The position numbers and the translations under genes are program-made. A DNA stretch of 64,000 nt from Ursus arctos (lineage: Eukaryota > Chordata > Mammalia > Carnivora > Ursidae): the NCBI RefSeq assembly GCF_023065955.2, contig NW_026622963.1, positions 8,501,001-8,565,000 of the forward strand, written 5' to 3'. The notes beneath the pieces were generated by a model. The model was not told the origin of the DNA. It saw only the letters and a list, made by a program, of their open reading frames with translations, and did no database searches. Positions 12,311-24,847 of this stretch are shown here, in pieces. How positions within the stretch are numbered: the first letter of the stretch is position 1; each line of letters begins with the position of its first letter.

Positions 12311-12539
12311 ATATATGGTTGAATTCTTCTAACTTAAAATGTCTGTGTGATGTGACTTCTCTATTTAGTGAGTCTTTTTGTTCTGAATGCACACGTCTCT
12401 GCTAGGGTAGGACGATTTTCTTCTATTTCTTCATTACCTATACTCTGTTTTCTTTTTCTGGAATTCTAGAGGTACTTGCTCTCTTGTCTCTTTCCTCCAT
12501 GACACTCTGTTTCTCCCTTCTGTGTGTCACCTAAGGCTG

Positions 12540-15090
12540 TATTATTAGACGCACACAGATTTGGAATTTTATTTTTCTGGTGAATGGACTCCTCGTTATC
12601 TCTTGTCATGCTATTTACCTTAAGTCTGCTTTTTCTGATCCTAATATAGCTCTCTCGCCTGACTTTTGGTTAGTGTTTAAGTGCTTCTATCCTTTTATTT
12701 TGTCTTTTGTAGTCTTACATTTATGTTGCTTATGTAGCATACTGTTAGGTTCTCTATTTAGTCTGACAGTTTTTGTCCTTTTACTAGAGTGTTCGGTCTA
12801 TTCCCATTTAATGATATACTAATGATATATTTGGCTGATATATATGGATTTAAATCTTCCATTTTATTATTTACTATTTGTTTTGCCTGTTCTGTGTTCT
12901 CCTTTCTCTCTTTTCTTGCCTTCCTTTGATTATTTTCACTTGTGCAGTTTTTCTCTCTTTTAGCTTACCAGGTATATATTCTTTTGCTATTCATTTAATG
13001 GTTCCTAAATGCATCTTTGACTTCTTTACCTTTTGTTGGACAATGCAAGGCCTTTTAGAATACCTTAATTCTATTTGTCCTTCTCCTCTGGTTTTTGTTA
13101 TTCCTGTTAATGTATTTTAGTTCTCTTTATATTTAAGATTTATAAGACGTTATTATTTTATAAGTCATTATTCATTTAGATTCGCCCATATATTTACTTT
13201 CTTAGTGCTTTTCATTTCCCTCTGCATCTCTGAGCTTCTGTCTGGGATCATTTCTCAGGCCTGGAGAATATCCTTTAGTATTTCATTAGGAGTTATGTCT
13301 GTGGGAGGTGAATTCACTCAGGTTTTGTCTGTTTGAAAACATCTTTATTTCACCTTCAATTTGTTTGTCAGGGGATGGAAGGCATTAGGTGTAGAACTCT
13401 AGTATATAGTTTTTTCTTTCAGCCCTTTAAATATGCCATTCCATTGTCTGCTGTCTCATTTCTAATGAGAAGTCAAGCTATAGCCTTAATTTCCTCTTTT
13501 GTAGATAATGTGCTTCTCCTCCTCCTTCCGTCTTTGATCACTTTTAAGATTTGTTCTTTCTCTATGGTTTTCAGAAATGTACCTGTGATGTGCTTAGTTG
13601 TAATTTTCTTTGTATTTATCCTGCTTGTTGAGCTGCTTGTATCTGTGGGATGAAAAGTTCTTGGCCATTATCTCTTCAGATATTTCTTCTTCCCCATTGG
13701 AGAAGTTGACTTAGGTCTTTGAATCCTCATCACACTGATGGGTTCAGAAAGACTATGGGTTTTTGTAGCTTATCTGCCCTATTTGGGTTGTTAGGTTAAG
13801 AGCAACAGTCTCTTGTGACTTTCTACTTTCTAACCAGAGGCAGCACTCCTTTTATTGATTTTATTTATTATATTATTCAGTTAGAGAATTTCCATTCCGT
13901 TTTCTTCCATAGTATCCAGGTTCCTGCTGAAATTCTCCATCTTGTATCTTTATTCTTTTAACCCATCCTGTCATATGTGTTCCCATGAAGGTTTGCTTTT
14001 ATGTCTGTCATTTCTCCTGATTTGGGAGTTGCTTTGTCTTTTTATGTGCCTGTTTGTGATTGAGGGCTAGGAATTATGTATGAAAACTTAATAGAAATAG
14101 TCTGAACGATCCTGTCTTCTTCCAGAAAGGACTTACCATTGCTTCTCTTCTGGTAATGTGGTTATACTAGAGACATAATGATCTCAGGTTACTTTAACCC
14201 ATTCAGGGTTGGATTTGAGATGATTTAAAATTGGGCTTCAGACCCTATGAGTTGAAATGTTTTAGGTTTACCCTTACTTCTTGAATGTAGCCCTTTGAGG
14301 TCTTGATCCACAGCTTAAGGGGTTCACCCCCCTCCTTGGCAGGCCCTCATCTCATTTTTGTCCCCGCAGGGCTTGAGTTTGTGGCTCTTCAGTAGTAGTG
14401 GCCTTTAGAATCTGCAGATACCTCTAGACAAGAAGCAGCTTCAAATACCAGATTTTCTCTTTGGATCTTCTCATTTTCCTGGTATTGGTCCCTTAACGCG
14501 TCATCACTTGGATTGCCTTCACACAGATATTTTGTATTTTGTCTAGTTTTTTTTCAGTTGTTCCAGTGGAAGATTTGGTCCGAACCATCTAATCTGTCAT
14601 TCCTGGGAGCTGAACTCTCACAGTGCCCCCTTCATCTTTTCTCTTATTTGTGTTTGGTGAGAAATATTCAAGCTTGTCTGGTTTTTTGTCATGTTCAGTC
14701 TGCAATTTATTGCCCCTATCATATTTTAAAAAAGATAATTCATTTGTTTTGTGGCTGAAAGCAGTCTTCCCTTATTTCAGATTGTTCTCTCTTCATATAT
14801 ATAGTATTCTCTTAAGTGGGGGGGGGGTTTCTACGGTTGAGATTTCTCAGTTGGGAATTCTAATGATATTTTAAAGTTTGTTCTCTCTCAGTGAATGTTC
14901 CAGGGAAAAAAACTTGCTCCAGTTAATGGAACAATCACTCCTCTAGCTTCTGGGTCTTTTCAAGTATCCATTGGCGCGTCATTGTGATGACGGGATGGTG
15001 TCTATATGTGCTCAGTATTGCTGGTAGAGATGGACTCTTTTGAACTTGTGTGGGTTCCTGTTCTGACGTTTCAGGTCCAGATGAAAAAAC
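12540..15090 (-). repeat. Ancient LINE-1 5'/ORF1-side segment, antisense
   Basis: Long reversed L1 text recognisable by its order: 'tacctttaagtctgctttttctgatcctaatatag', 'ctattcccatttaatgatatactaatgatat', 'gcctggagaatatcctttagtatttcattaggag', 'gaaaacatctttatttcaccttc', 'aatgagaagtcaagctatagcc', 'aaagttcttggccattatctcttcagat'. The right-hand end is vague. The 80-106-codon open frames in it are on the antisense strand of the L1 and are not genes. It contains a G11 run at 14818-14828. Confidence 0.6.
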
Positions 15091-17049
15091 GGAAAATGTT
15101 AGATTTGTAATAATTTTACATTGCTAGATCATTGATTTGCTGATTTGCAGAGATTAGAGGCAAAGTATAGTCAGACAGCTATGAAACAGGGAGGTTTACT
15201 GAGAAAGCATTTGTTTTCAGCGTGAAAATAAAAAAATTTACAATTCAGCGTTGGTGGTTGGTTGTGGAGTTAGCAGTAATGCCCCTTCTCTTTTGGCCCC
15301 ATCCCTAAACTTTACCTAGCACGTTATCCGCAACATGAATGCTTCTCAGCCTTTTTCTTGGAGGTTCCCTAGTCCATTTATGGTTGGTACTCTTCTGTGA
15401 TTTTCAGTAGGCTACAGATTGTTTCCCCAGGTGTTTTTGTTCTTTTAAAAAAAATTTATTCCTTTGGTTATTTCAGTGGATATTGAGGTGGAATGTCAGG
15501 TGGGCATTGGTTAAATTGAGGAGCTCAGTTTTGCCATCTTGAATTGATAATCTACACTGTATTGTTTTGTCTTTTTCACTTGGCTTAGTTTGGTGTCTGA
15601 CTCAATTAAAAAAGAATAGTTTTGTTATTTTCTTTTTACTTTTATGTGCATATAGGTTATAATTATGCAATTCCTGAAGGACTCTAATAGACTAACTCTT
15701 ATCTGATAGGAATTTTTTAATAGAATGGGACATTTTTTTATTGTACATTTTTGCAAATGCTGACCTTGTTCCCAAGCTGTGCCAGGTTTTGGGATTACAG
15801 ACATGGGCAGGTCTCTTAATCTTATGTACTATTCTTGAGGCAGAGATACCTTTTTCTGAGGCTGAAAGACTTTTCTTTGGGAGAATGAAAGTACCAATGT
15901 TCATTTAAAATTTCGATTTTTTAACCCATTAGTTACATTGTTGAATATAAATGAATATTTATAAAGATACTGATAATAATTTTTATGTATGTAGAAAGTG
16001 TTCTGGTAAAATCTTATTTACAATTTCAGTTTTGTTACCTGTTTTTTGTATGTATAGTAAATTTCATTATATTCTCTGACCAGATGATCATTTATTATCA
16101 AAACCCAGGACTTATGTTATATTTGTGATTGAATTTACTCATCTGTTACACATATATGGGAAGTAGGATAGCATGGCTTTTTTAAAAAAAATAAGGAGTC
16201 CAATTCAGAATTTAGTAAGGTAGGACATGAAACAGAGAAAAGTAGAAGCATGATATATTCATTATGCTACTTTTTACTTAGGGAAAGAATTAGGAAGTTA
16301 CTTTAGCCTTAAATCTAGAGTTAGCCTGTCTGGAAACCATTTTTTGGAAGCGGCTTGATAGATCGGATATAGAAGAATTAGGAAAAGCAGGCAGTTGAGG
16401 CCAAAAGGTGGGTTGGAAAAGAAAATGGCTAGCTTCATTTTGCTGTTTCAAGAAGAATAGTGTTACTTCTGTTGCAGATATAAAATACACTGTAAGGCGA
16501 GTTAGCTGTCTTCATTTTACATCCAACAAGAATGGTACGATTTAGCGAAAGCTATTAAATTGGGTCTTCCTGACTAATGCTTTGTCCTGATAGGAGTTAA
16601 TTTTCTTTATGTGTTGTTCATCTTAGGTTAAATACATTATTTTATTCATGTAATCTTATAAACTTGATATGGCAGAGTACACTTGCTTCCAGGTTTTCAG
16701 TTTTTAATGCAATGGCTTTCACACTTGTTCAATTGTTAGAACATCTGGAAGTAGTGGAGTGCTTTGTGAGATGTTGTAAACTATTAATACCTTTAATTAC
16801 ATTAATCAAATGAAGTATAATTTTATAAGTTGTAAATAAGTTCTATTCAGTAGTTCAGTTCAGGAAATATTTAGTGAACCTTTGTTGTGTACCGTAACAC
16901 AGGATAATTTCATGATGAAAATGAATCATGGAAGAGATAGAAGAAAATAGAAGTGAGGTTCCCCCCCCCTCCCCAAACTTCAATGGTTTATAGTGTCTCT
17001 TAAGCTTAGTTTGAGGCCTTCACAGGGACTGGTTGCTTCAGCCAATGGC
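15091..17049. other. Intronic sequence, mostly unassigned
   Basis: AT-rich intron. A short reversed L2-like phrase (ggaaatatttagtgaacctttgttgtgtacc) occurs near 16863, and a C9 run lies at about 16961. I see no exon or RNA gene. Confidence 0.4.
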
Positions 17050-17195
17050 AGCGTGACTGAGTGATTCTTAAAGTGTAGTCACTAGTTTCAGGGCATCGTT
17101 ATCTATTGAGATAAAATTTGTGGTTCGGGACCTTGGGAATCTGCATTTTAAGAAGCATCTGAGTGGTTTCTTATTCACAAAGCTTGAGAACTATT
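17050..17195 (+). mobile_element. MER5-like hAT non-autonomous DNA transposon remnant
   Basis: Phrases 'gattcttaaagtgtagtcactagtttcagggcatcg', 'gggaatctgcattttaagaagc' and 'agcttgagaactatttt' correspond to the conserved parts of the short, palindromic-ended MER5 type. It is old and carries no transposase. Confidence 0.5.
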
Positions 17196-17534
17196 TTCTA
17201 AATTTGACTGGGGAAAAACTCAGAAAATTGCTTCTGAATTTAAAAGGAATAGAATCTTAGGATGAACTTTCTCTCCAAGGAAAAATATAATGCATACGAT
17301 GGGGTGTAGTTGCTATTTATTCATTTGTATTTAAGAAATGTCTTTTTATAGCTAAGAGCATTTGGAATATTGAAAAAGAATTCCATTTCTCAGGAAGTCT
17401 TGTAGTTGTTTTTCCATGGAAATAATCATATTATGTTTAATGACTTTTAATGGTTTTTTAGCTGTAAAATGTCATTAGAATTTGGACTGCATTCCATTAA
17501 CCTAATATCTGGAAGACTCAGAATTATAATTCAT

Positions 17535-17697
17535 TTTTTTAAAAGAGGAGGATGGGGGCAAAAGAGAGTGAGAATCTCAAGCAGACTCCCAGCTAAGCAT
17601 GGAGCCTGACGTGGGCTTGATCTGACGATCCTGAGATCATGACCTGAGCCAAAATCAAGAGTTGGATGCTTAACTGACTGAGCCACCCAGGTGCCCC
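17535..17697 (-). repeat. CAN SINE, antisense, older copy
   Basis: T-rich start, then 'gagaatctcaagcagactccc', 'gatcctgagatcatgacctgagcc', ending with 'gagccacccaggtgcccc' at 17697. This is the general carnivore sub-type with many substitutions. No clear duplication. Confidence 0.9.
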
Positions 17698-17859
17698 AAA
17701 ATCGTAATAAATTTTTAAAAGTTTTAGTTTTGCTTTATTATCTGCTTCAACTTTTGGTAGCAGGAACACAAATGAAAAGTTAAACTGAAAGTCTTATGTG
17801 TATAAACTTTAAAACATTCTTTTTCCAAAACAGTGAAATCCAGATTAATTCACTCAGTA

Positions 17860-19180
17860 AAGTTTTATCAGTACATGCTGTATGCCAAGCTCTATATTGG
17901 GGCCATGAGGATGGTTAAAACTTAAACCCTGTCTTGGTCAAGTTCACAGTCTAGTGGGAATAAGATAGAGAAGGACTATATAGGAACAGGTGATATGTGC
18001 TTTGCCTAACTGTAAGGAATTTGAAACTTCAGTAAAAGGTAATTAAATAACCTAACCATTATAATACATGCAAGAAAAAAAAGTGTGTTTATGTGTGTGG
18101 AGATGGTGATAGTCATGGTGTTGTCTCACACTTAGGCTGTTATAGTAATCTAGGTAGTGTACAAAGATAACCTGGATTAGCATGATGGAAGTGGAGAATA
18201 GTTTATGGACAGGGAAGATATTTAGGTGATAAAATAGAGTTTGGAGATGGGTTGGATATCGTGGTAAGAAATGTGTCCAGGGTGGTTCCTAGGGTTCTTT
18301 AGGATTTATGTAGTGGTATGGTGGTGGTATTTTGGGAAAGAAAGAAATTTGGGGGGGCAAAAAAGAGCATGAGTTTAATTTTGGACTTAATGAATTTGAT
18401 ATGCCTTTGAGTTATCCAGGGGGCTGTTGAGCTATAGATTTGTGTCGTCTGCTTATAGTGTGGTTGAGTTGAGAGGGATGGGCTCTTATACAATGAGAGA
18501 GGTGAGGGGAGAAATAGGAAAACCAGGGAAGGGTTGTATCACAGAAGTCAAGAAGGGAGTCTCAATTTTGCTGGAAGAGGAGAGTATCTTTTGCATTTAA
18601 CTATCCACAAGTCATTGGCAGCCTTACTAAGACCTTTAAGTAGAATTTGGAAGCAGTTCGAGAGTTAAGTGGGAAGGGAGGAAATGAAGGCCCTGGAAAG
18701 TTCCAGAAATTTAGCTGTAAAGGGGGACAACTACATGTAGTGGTTGAGGTCTAATAAGAGTGAGGTGTGTGTTTAGTGGGTGGGATTCTTGGGCATATTT
18801 AAAAGGCAATGGAAGACTGTTTGAGGAAGGTAGTTTGAATATACAAGGAAAATGATGAAATAATCTATAGTATAAGTTTCCTGGGGAATATGGGGTTTGT
18901 TCTGAGCACAAATAGAAAGATTGGGATTAGATCAGAGAGGAGGAGTGATAAGGCCACTCTTTGAAGCTGGAGGGAAGGAGCATGAGAATAGGTGAATATT
19001 CTTAGTAAGGAAGCAAGGCTTTCTGCTGTGCATGAAGAGGATTGATAAGAAATAGTTTCCAGGAGAGTTGGGGAGTTAGTGGATCAGAGAGGCAGGGTTA
19101 GCAATACTTTTTAAAATGTATGAAAATATAGCAGACTAGAAGATTTAACAAGATTTTAAGTTCTATGGGGATAGCATTGT
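17860..19180 (-). repeat. LINE-2, antisense, long copy
   Basis: GA-rich text following the reversed L2 order for over 1 kb: 'gtctagtgggaataagatagag', 'ctgttatagtaatctaggtag', 'aggtgataaaatagagtttggagatgggttgg', 'gagtttaattttggacttaatgaatttgatatgcctttgagttatccaggggg', 'ggaaaaccagggaag', 'gaagtcaagaagggag'. Heavily mutated. Small antisense open frames in it are chance or decayed L2 frames. Confidence 0.65.
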
Positions 19181-20302
19181 TTTCTATGCCTTTTTCCCCC
19201 TCATCTGCTCGGGGTCCATGAGCATCTTGGCAATAGTAGGTTCTCAGTAAATATTTACCCTAAACTAGAATCTTAAATGAAAGATGCATAAACAGTAACT
19301 ACTCTTGACTGACAATGATAGAATTAATAAGTGAAAAAAGCCTCTTCCTATTACAGTGTTTAATACACCATTTCAGCAAACTTCTCCCTGCAGCCTACTA
19401 GGCTTTTCTCTTTAATTAAGTACCTGATTTACACAGCAGATTTTGCTCATTTGAGGACTCAATCCATGTCTAAGCAGATAAAGGTAACAGCTCAGGCATA
19501 GTTAAGATACATTGTAAATGCAATCAGAATTTCACCTCAGGGCAATTCACTTCAGACATCCATCTCTAAAAACCTGTTGTGTCTAAAAGTGGGGACTTTT
19601 ATAACCAATTCTGTTATTCAGGGGCTAATTAACTATTTTATTTGTCTCAAGATTAGACAATCCCTTTGCTTCTCACTCTCTTCTAACCTAGCCTTCTGTT
19701 TGGCCATTTTGTTATTCTAAACTCATGAGTAAGATAGGGAGAAGAAAAACAGAAATGTAGATAAATTAATGGCTAAAATGAAGCGCTCTTTGGCTTGTTA
19801 GTTTTTCTTGTGCCTTATTTCTGCGGTTCATTGGAAGCTGTCAGAAATGACTATAATATTCAGTGTAATAAAATGGGTTTTCAATGTGTCAGGAAACTCT
19901 CGTGTTATTTAGATTATAAAGACAATTAATGCTTCCAGGCAGATAGAATTATTTTCTTGCATATATGGCCCTTTTCTCTGTGTCACTTTCACACCCCTCC
20001 CAGTGTGACTGTCCCCTTTCCATTAGTCTTTTCCATTGCCCCAGGCATCCTCAGCCTCCTTTTTCTTGTCACTGCTTGTATTCATTGCTTTGCAAGCATA
20101 TGAAATGCTGGCATCTCATGACCTGGGCAAACTACAACCAAGGACAGGCAGGGACATCCCAGATGGAGGGATTCAAATTATGATCACTGGACCACGGCCC
20201 TCTCGGTAGTGGCCATAAGTTTTATCTCTGTATCTTCAGGACCTAATACAATAATACTTGGCATATAATTTCTCCAGAAATATTTATTTTTGAATGAAGG
20301 AC
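19160..20302 (+). repeat. Two LINE-2 3' tail fragments in unassigned intron
   Basis: Terminal L2 phrases occur at about 19165-19262 ('ctcggggtccatgagcatcttggcaatagtaggttctcagtaaatattta') and about 20205-20302 ('tctctgtatcttcaggacctaatacaataatacttggcatata...gaaatatttatttttgaatgaa'). The 900 bp between them shows no recognisable gene or repeat. Confidence 0.5.
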
Positions 20303-20339
20303 TTTAAAAATTACAGAGTCATAGGAGGAATCATTTATC

Positions 20340-20620
20340 TTTCCGCTTTTATAGATGAGGAGGGTGAGGCTTAGATTCTGTAGCGGTTATTTACATTCTG
20401 TGACATGGTTAATGAGACTTTAGACCATACATGGAGGTAAGTGATATGATATACAGTCCCAGCCTTCTAGGAATCCCAAGTTAAGTAGAAAGTCAAGCAG
20501 CCATTTATCTTAGCAGAGTTTTTTTTTTGTTTTTGGTTTTGGTTTTGATTTTTTTCCCTCAGGATGGGGGTGGCTTGTGCTGGTGGTAGTGTTTGTTTTG
20601 TTTTGTTTTGTTTTTGGTGC
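20340..20620. repeat. MIR-like fragment plus T/G-rich simple repeats
   Basis: 20340-20430 carries a weak reversed-MIR phrase ('tatagatgaggagggtgaggcttagattctg'). It is followed by gttttt/ggtttt-type runs (about 20520-20550) and (GTTTT)n at 20591-20615. Low complexity, no coding potential. Confidence 0.45.
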
Positions 20621-22639
20621 CTGTATTTGCTGGATACTGTTATGCCAGGTACAGAGTTGCGTAAGACATAGCTTTGCCCTAAAGGAACTTGTCTAATGTA
20701 AGATGAGATAACATAAGAATCCATATTTCTCAAAGCAGTATATGATTAAATAGCAAATGAGTGGTCCACTTTTATATATGCCAACTTCCTAAAATGAAAA
20801 AAAAGCTAATGATGCATCATCAGGAAGACATGCATCTTTAATTACTTTTCCAGAAGTGGGAACAGATTTGAGTTGGGGGAACTCTGTATCTGAAAGTACG
20901 TCTTGGTGATTATTGCCCCTTGATAGAGGTGAGGGGAAGGTGTTTCTTAGCATGAACTGTCCATGCGGAGATTGAGCCAGTTGAAGGCTTCTCTTGTGCC
21001 ATATGAGGCCTTGTCAGCAGCTAAGGAATTCATTCAGCCCATGCAGGCAAGTTGAATAGTGCTGACCTATTGTAAAATTATTTCATCCACGTGTGTGTGC
21101 ATTTGTGAGAACTCATAAATCCGAGAATTTTTTTTTTTTAACTGGAAGGGGACCTTTAAGATCATCTTCCCTTCTCTCTGGTCCAGAGAGTTGCATCCCT
21201 TGATTAGGTCACACGTTACTTGAGTTGTAACTGGCACAGTGGCATTTCGTCTTGTTAAGTTGTAGCTTATTTTTCTCTGTGTTGAATTTCCTTTCTTGCT
21301 GTATTTAGAGGACATTCTCCAGGTATAAAATGAATGTCTCATATTTGCACATATTTGGGGAAGAGTTGAGTGTGGAAGGAGAGGGTAGAAATCTGGGGAG
21401 GGAAATGGTGAAATGTTGCTTCCAGTTAAGTTTTGCAGAAGTACAGAGAACCAAGAATGTAGGTACAGTTCTGGTCTCCCTTTAGGTCACTTGGTTTGTG
21501 GTTGGTGAATATTTTCCTTTTTATCAGTAGCAACATGAAGGTATGAATAGATCCTGTGACAGATCTAGATAAAAGAAGCTGTGAAGATTATGAGACTTAG
21601 TATATATTATTTACCCTGCTTTAAAGGTGTTTGTAATCTGGTTGAGAGGTACTGCCTCCAGCAGGTTTGCAGTCAGATGGGGGGTAAAGCACCTAAAGAA
21701 GTTACGTAACAATTCCGTGTATCTTTGTGCCAAGTGACTGCTCATTACAGTTTTCCCAGTGTCTAAAACAACACCCAGATACATAATTTCCTGTCAGTAT
21801 GTATTGGTTGGACGGACAGACAGAGGCACTGACAGTAAGCATGGGGGGCCTCTGAGGGCTATGGCAGTTGGAGAAGGCTTGGGATAGTGTGCAGCTTTGC
21901 GGCAAAGATAAGTCCTTCGCTCTGTCTGCTCTTGTGCTTCTAACTTCTCTTGACCTTAGCACTTCCCTGTTGCCTTCTCAGAACGTGAAGCAGTCCCTTC
22001 CTTTTGATAACTGATTTTATTCTTTAGAGACAAAGCTGACTTCTCTCGCTCTTATTTTGCCACTGCTTTGGCCACCTCCGTAACTCTTCTCTTCTCAGAT
22101 CTGCTTATCTCCTCGGGTTTAGAAGGAACATATCTTGGTTTCTAAGTTGATTGTGTTTTCTTTGGTCCTAGTTCCTTCTTCCCCTGAAGAAGTGCAGTGC
22201 TATGTGTGAAAGACCTGAGTTACCAGAAAAAGCTCAGAAGCCTCTTCTGTGATTATGAAGAGAAAAATTCTGTAGGGTAGGTGATATCTTATAATAACAT
22301 AGCAATTTTTTGAGCCACGTTTTCAGGCTGTCAAAACTAGATTTTAATTGGCTGCATTTTTAAAAACAAACTAGCTATGTGCTCCACCCGCCTCACATTT
22401 GGCGGATAAAGGCCTGTTTCACCAAGAAGAACACGTAAACAAGCAAGTACAAGGCAGCTTGTGTGACCGAAGTTCTGCTGTATAGCTCAGTGACTTTCTC
22501 TGATTTAAGATGTAGCTCTTGGCAACTTCGAGTAATTTGTGTTCTCTGAGGGAGAAACCCAGTCTATTTTGCTGTGTTTAAGGAAGGCTAATTATGATTC
22601 TCCAATGGGAAATAGACTCTCACAGTCGCTCACTCAGCA
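20621..22639. other. Intronic sequence, no feature recognised
   Basis: About 2 kb with mixed composition. A 21-bp window around 21660-21700 and pyrimidine-rich text at 21960-22110 are unremarkable. No exon, RNA gene or repeat that I can name. Confidence 0.4.
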
Positions 22640-23240
22640 TGCATTTATGGAGTGGCTATCGTGGGCAAGGCACTGTGCTAGGAGGCGTCGGGAGATGGGA
22701 GAAGTGAGGGTATCTGTCTGATAAAGGGTGTATCATGTGTACAAATGAGAATGCTGCGTAGAAAGTGGTGTATGCTGTGAAAGGGGTGCAGAGTGCTCTG
22801 GGAGTTCTAAAGATGGAGAGGGTGCTTCCAGACACGGCGATGCGGGGTGAGCTCGGTGGGGGTGGTAGAATTTGAGATGGACCGTCAAGTGAAGGCTGAG
22901 TACACGGTCCTGCATCGGCAGCGCAGAGTCATGGTGCAGGATGCTGGCCCTGGCTAAGGAGAGGATGCGGACCTGTGGAGGTGGGAAGGGAGAGAGGAAA
23001 TGACATGAGCAAATGTCTGTGAGCAGGAAGGCGTTGGTGATACGGTCAACAGAAAGTAATTTACTTGGAGGTGTAGCATATTAATGTGAAGTGGCACAGG
23101 ATAGGGACGGAAAGATAGGGTACTTGATCTGGCAGTTGAGTATATGATGACTTGGAGGAGTGGGTTGAGTCTAGGCTCTTGACTAAAAATCAGTGTTTTG
23201 TGGACCATTGTTTCACTGGTCCAGGAGTTCATAATTTTAT
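22640..23240 (-). repeat. LINE-2, antisense
   Basis: Reversed L2 order: 'atttatggagtggctatcgtgggcaaggcactgtgctagg' at the start, then 'ggggtgcagagtgctctgggag', 'gacatgagcaaatgtctgtgagcaggaagg', 'ggagtgggttgagtctaggctcttg'. Moderately diverged. Confidence 0.65.
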
Positions 23241-23742
23241 CATGGAAAAAAAGTGTTCTCTGCTCAAATAAGTTACAGAATCCTGCAGGAGAGGGAGAAA
23301 GATCGATATTTTGAAGTGATTTCTGTGATTATGCTGTTTTCATTTGTGTTGCTGCATTAAAAATCCATTGTTTTATAGATTTTATCAGTTGACATCTGTT
23401 GTAGTTTTTCATGTTGGTGTTTTCAAGGATGATCGAAGAGCAGCCGTGTACGTGATTGGACTGATCTCATTCCTCTCTTCTTTCGCCACCGAGGGCTCTG
23501 TTAGACTGTGGCAGTGTTTCCTACCTTTTGCTAAATATCCAGTATGTAGTGAAAGGGTCTTAAATGGTTTCAGGGACACCGTGTTGTAGGGTGTGCCATT
23601 GGCAGCTGTTGGTTACACACATGCAGTAGTTGCCCCATCTTTCTGCTAAGTTAAGCTCTAGGCGGCTGTATTTTCCTGGTGTCTTTCTGCAGAGCTCTTC
23701 CTCATGCCTAACTCACTAGCATTGTTGGGTGTTTCCAAGGTT

Positions 23743-23925
23743 TTGGGGACCTGAGGCAAGTTGGTTAACTTGTCTGTGCCTCAGTTTTCTCATGTGGAAA
23801 CACTACGTGTAATAAGTCATTTAAACTGGGGTTATATACCTAGTAAGTGACAAGCAGGAATTTGAACCCAAACCAGGCTATGAACCAGTTGGCTGTACTG
23901 CAGTATCCTGAACAGTGTGGTTTTC
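23743..23925 (+). repeat. MIR SINE, sense
   Basis: Core and 5' phrases 'ggacctgaggcaagttggttaacttgtctgtgcctcagttttctcatgtgg' lie in the sense order, followed by a mutated stretch with 'gtgacaagcaggaatttgaacccaaaccagg', which reads as an antisense MIR piece. It could be a MIR pair or rearranged copy. Confidence 0.65.
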
Positions 23926-24032
23926 TCTCCTGGATTGCCGGCTCTTTCCCTCTCTAATGCGTACTTATTCCCATCCCCTTTGTTTGGTCAAACCTCCTTC
24001 CCCTGTTCCAGTGAGAACAGAATGCAGCTCTT

Positions 24033-24847
24033 TTTACTTTATTTTTTATTGTAATGCCCACACAATGATACTTTAGTTTCAGCATACAACATAGTGCTTA
24101 GACAACTCTGTATATTACACTGTGCTCACCGCAAGCGTAGCTATCGTTTGTCACCATATAACTATTCAGCACCATTGACTACATTCCCTGTGCTGTGTCT
24201 TTTATCTCCGTGACGTACTCATTCAGTAACTGGAAGTCTGTGTCTCCCACTCCCCTTCACCCATTTTGCCCATCCCTCTACCCCCATCCCTCTCTTCTAT
24301 TTATGGGTCTGTTTCTGCTTTTTGTTCGTTTGCTTTGCTTCTTAAATTCTACAGATGAGTGAAATCATATGGTATTTGTCTTTCTCTGACCTATTTCACT
24401 TAGCTTTATGCTCGTCTGGATCCTTCCATGTTACTGCAAATGGCAAGATCTCATTTTTTTATGGCTGAGTAATATTCCATTGTGTATATATACCACGTCT
24501 TCCTTATCCATTCACCTATTGATGGACACTTGAGTTGCTTCCATATCTCGTCTATTGTAAATGATGCTGCAGTAAACATAGGGGTGCATATCTTTTTGAA
24601 TTAGTGTTTTTTTTCTTTGGATAAATACCCAGTTGTGGAATTACTGATTTGTATGGTATTTCCATTTTTAAGGAACCTCCATACTGTTTTCATAGGGTGG
24701 CTGTACCAATTTACACTCCCACCATCACTGCATGAGAGTTCTTTTTTCTCCATGTCCTCACCAGTATGTGTTATTTCTTGTCTTTTCGAGACAAGCCTAG
24801 CCATTCTGACAGGTGTAAGTGATATTTCTTCGTGGTTTTGATTGGCA
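24033..24847 (-). repeat. LINE-1 3' end, antisense, 5'-truncated
   Basis: Reversed L1 3' end: a T-rich start, 'gtctttctctgacctatttcacttagc', 'atggctgagtaatattccattgtgtat', 'ggaacctccatactgttttcatag', ending 'agccattctgacaggtgtaagtgatatttc'. The minus-strand frame at 24601-24804 is a broken ORF2 C-terminal piece. The weak flanking repeat agctctt (around 24026 and 24851) is compatible with a short target duplication. Confidence 0.85.
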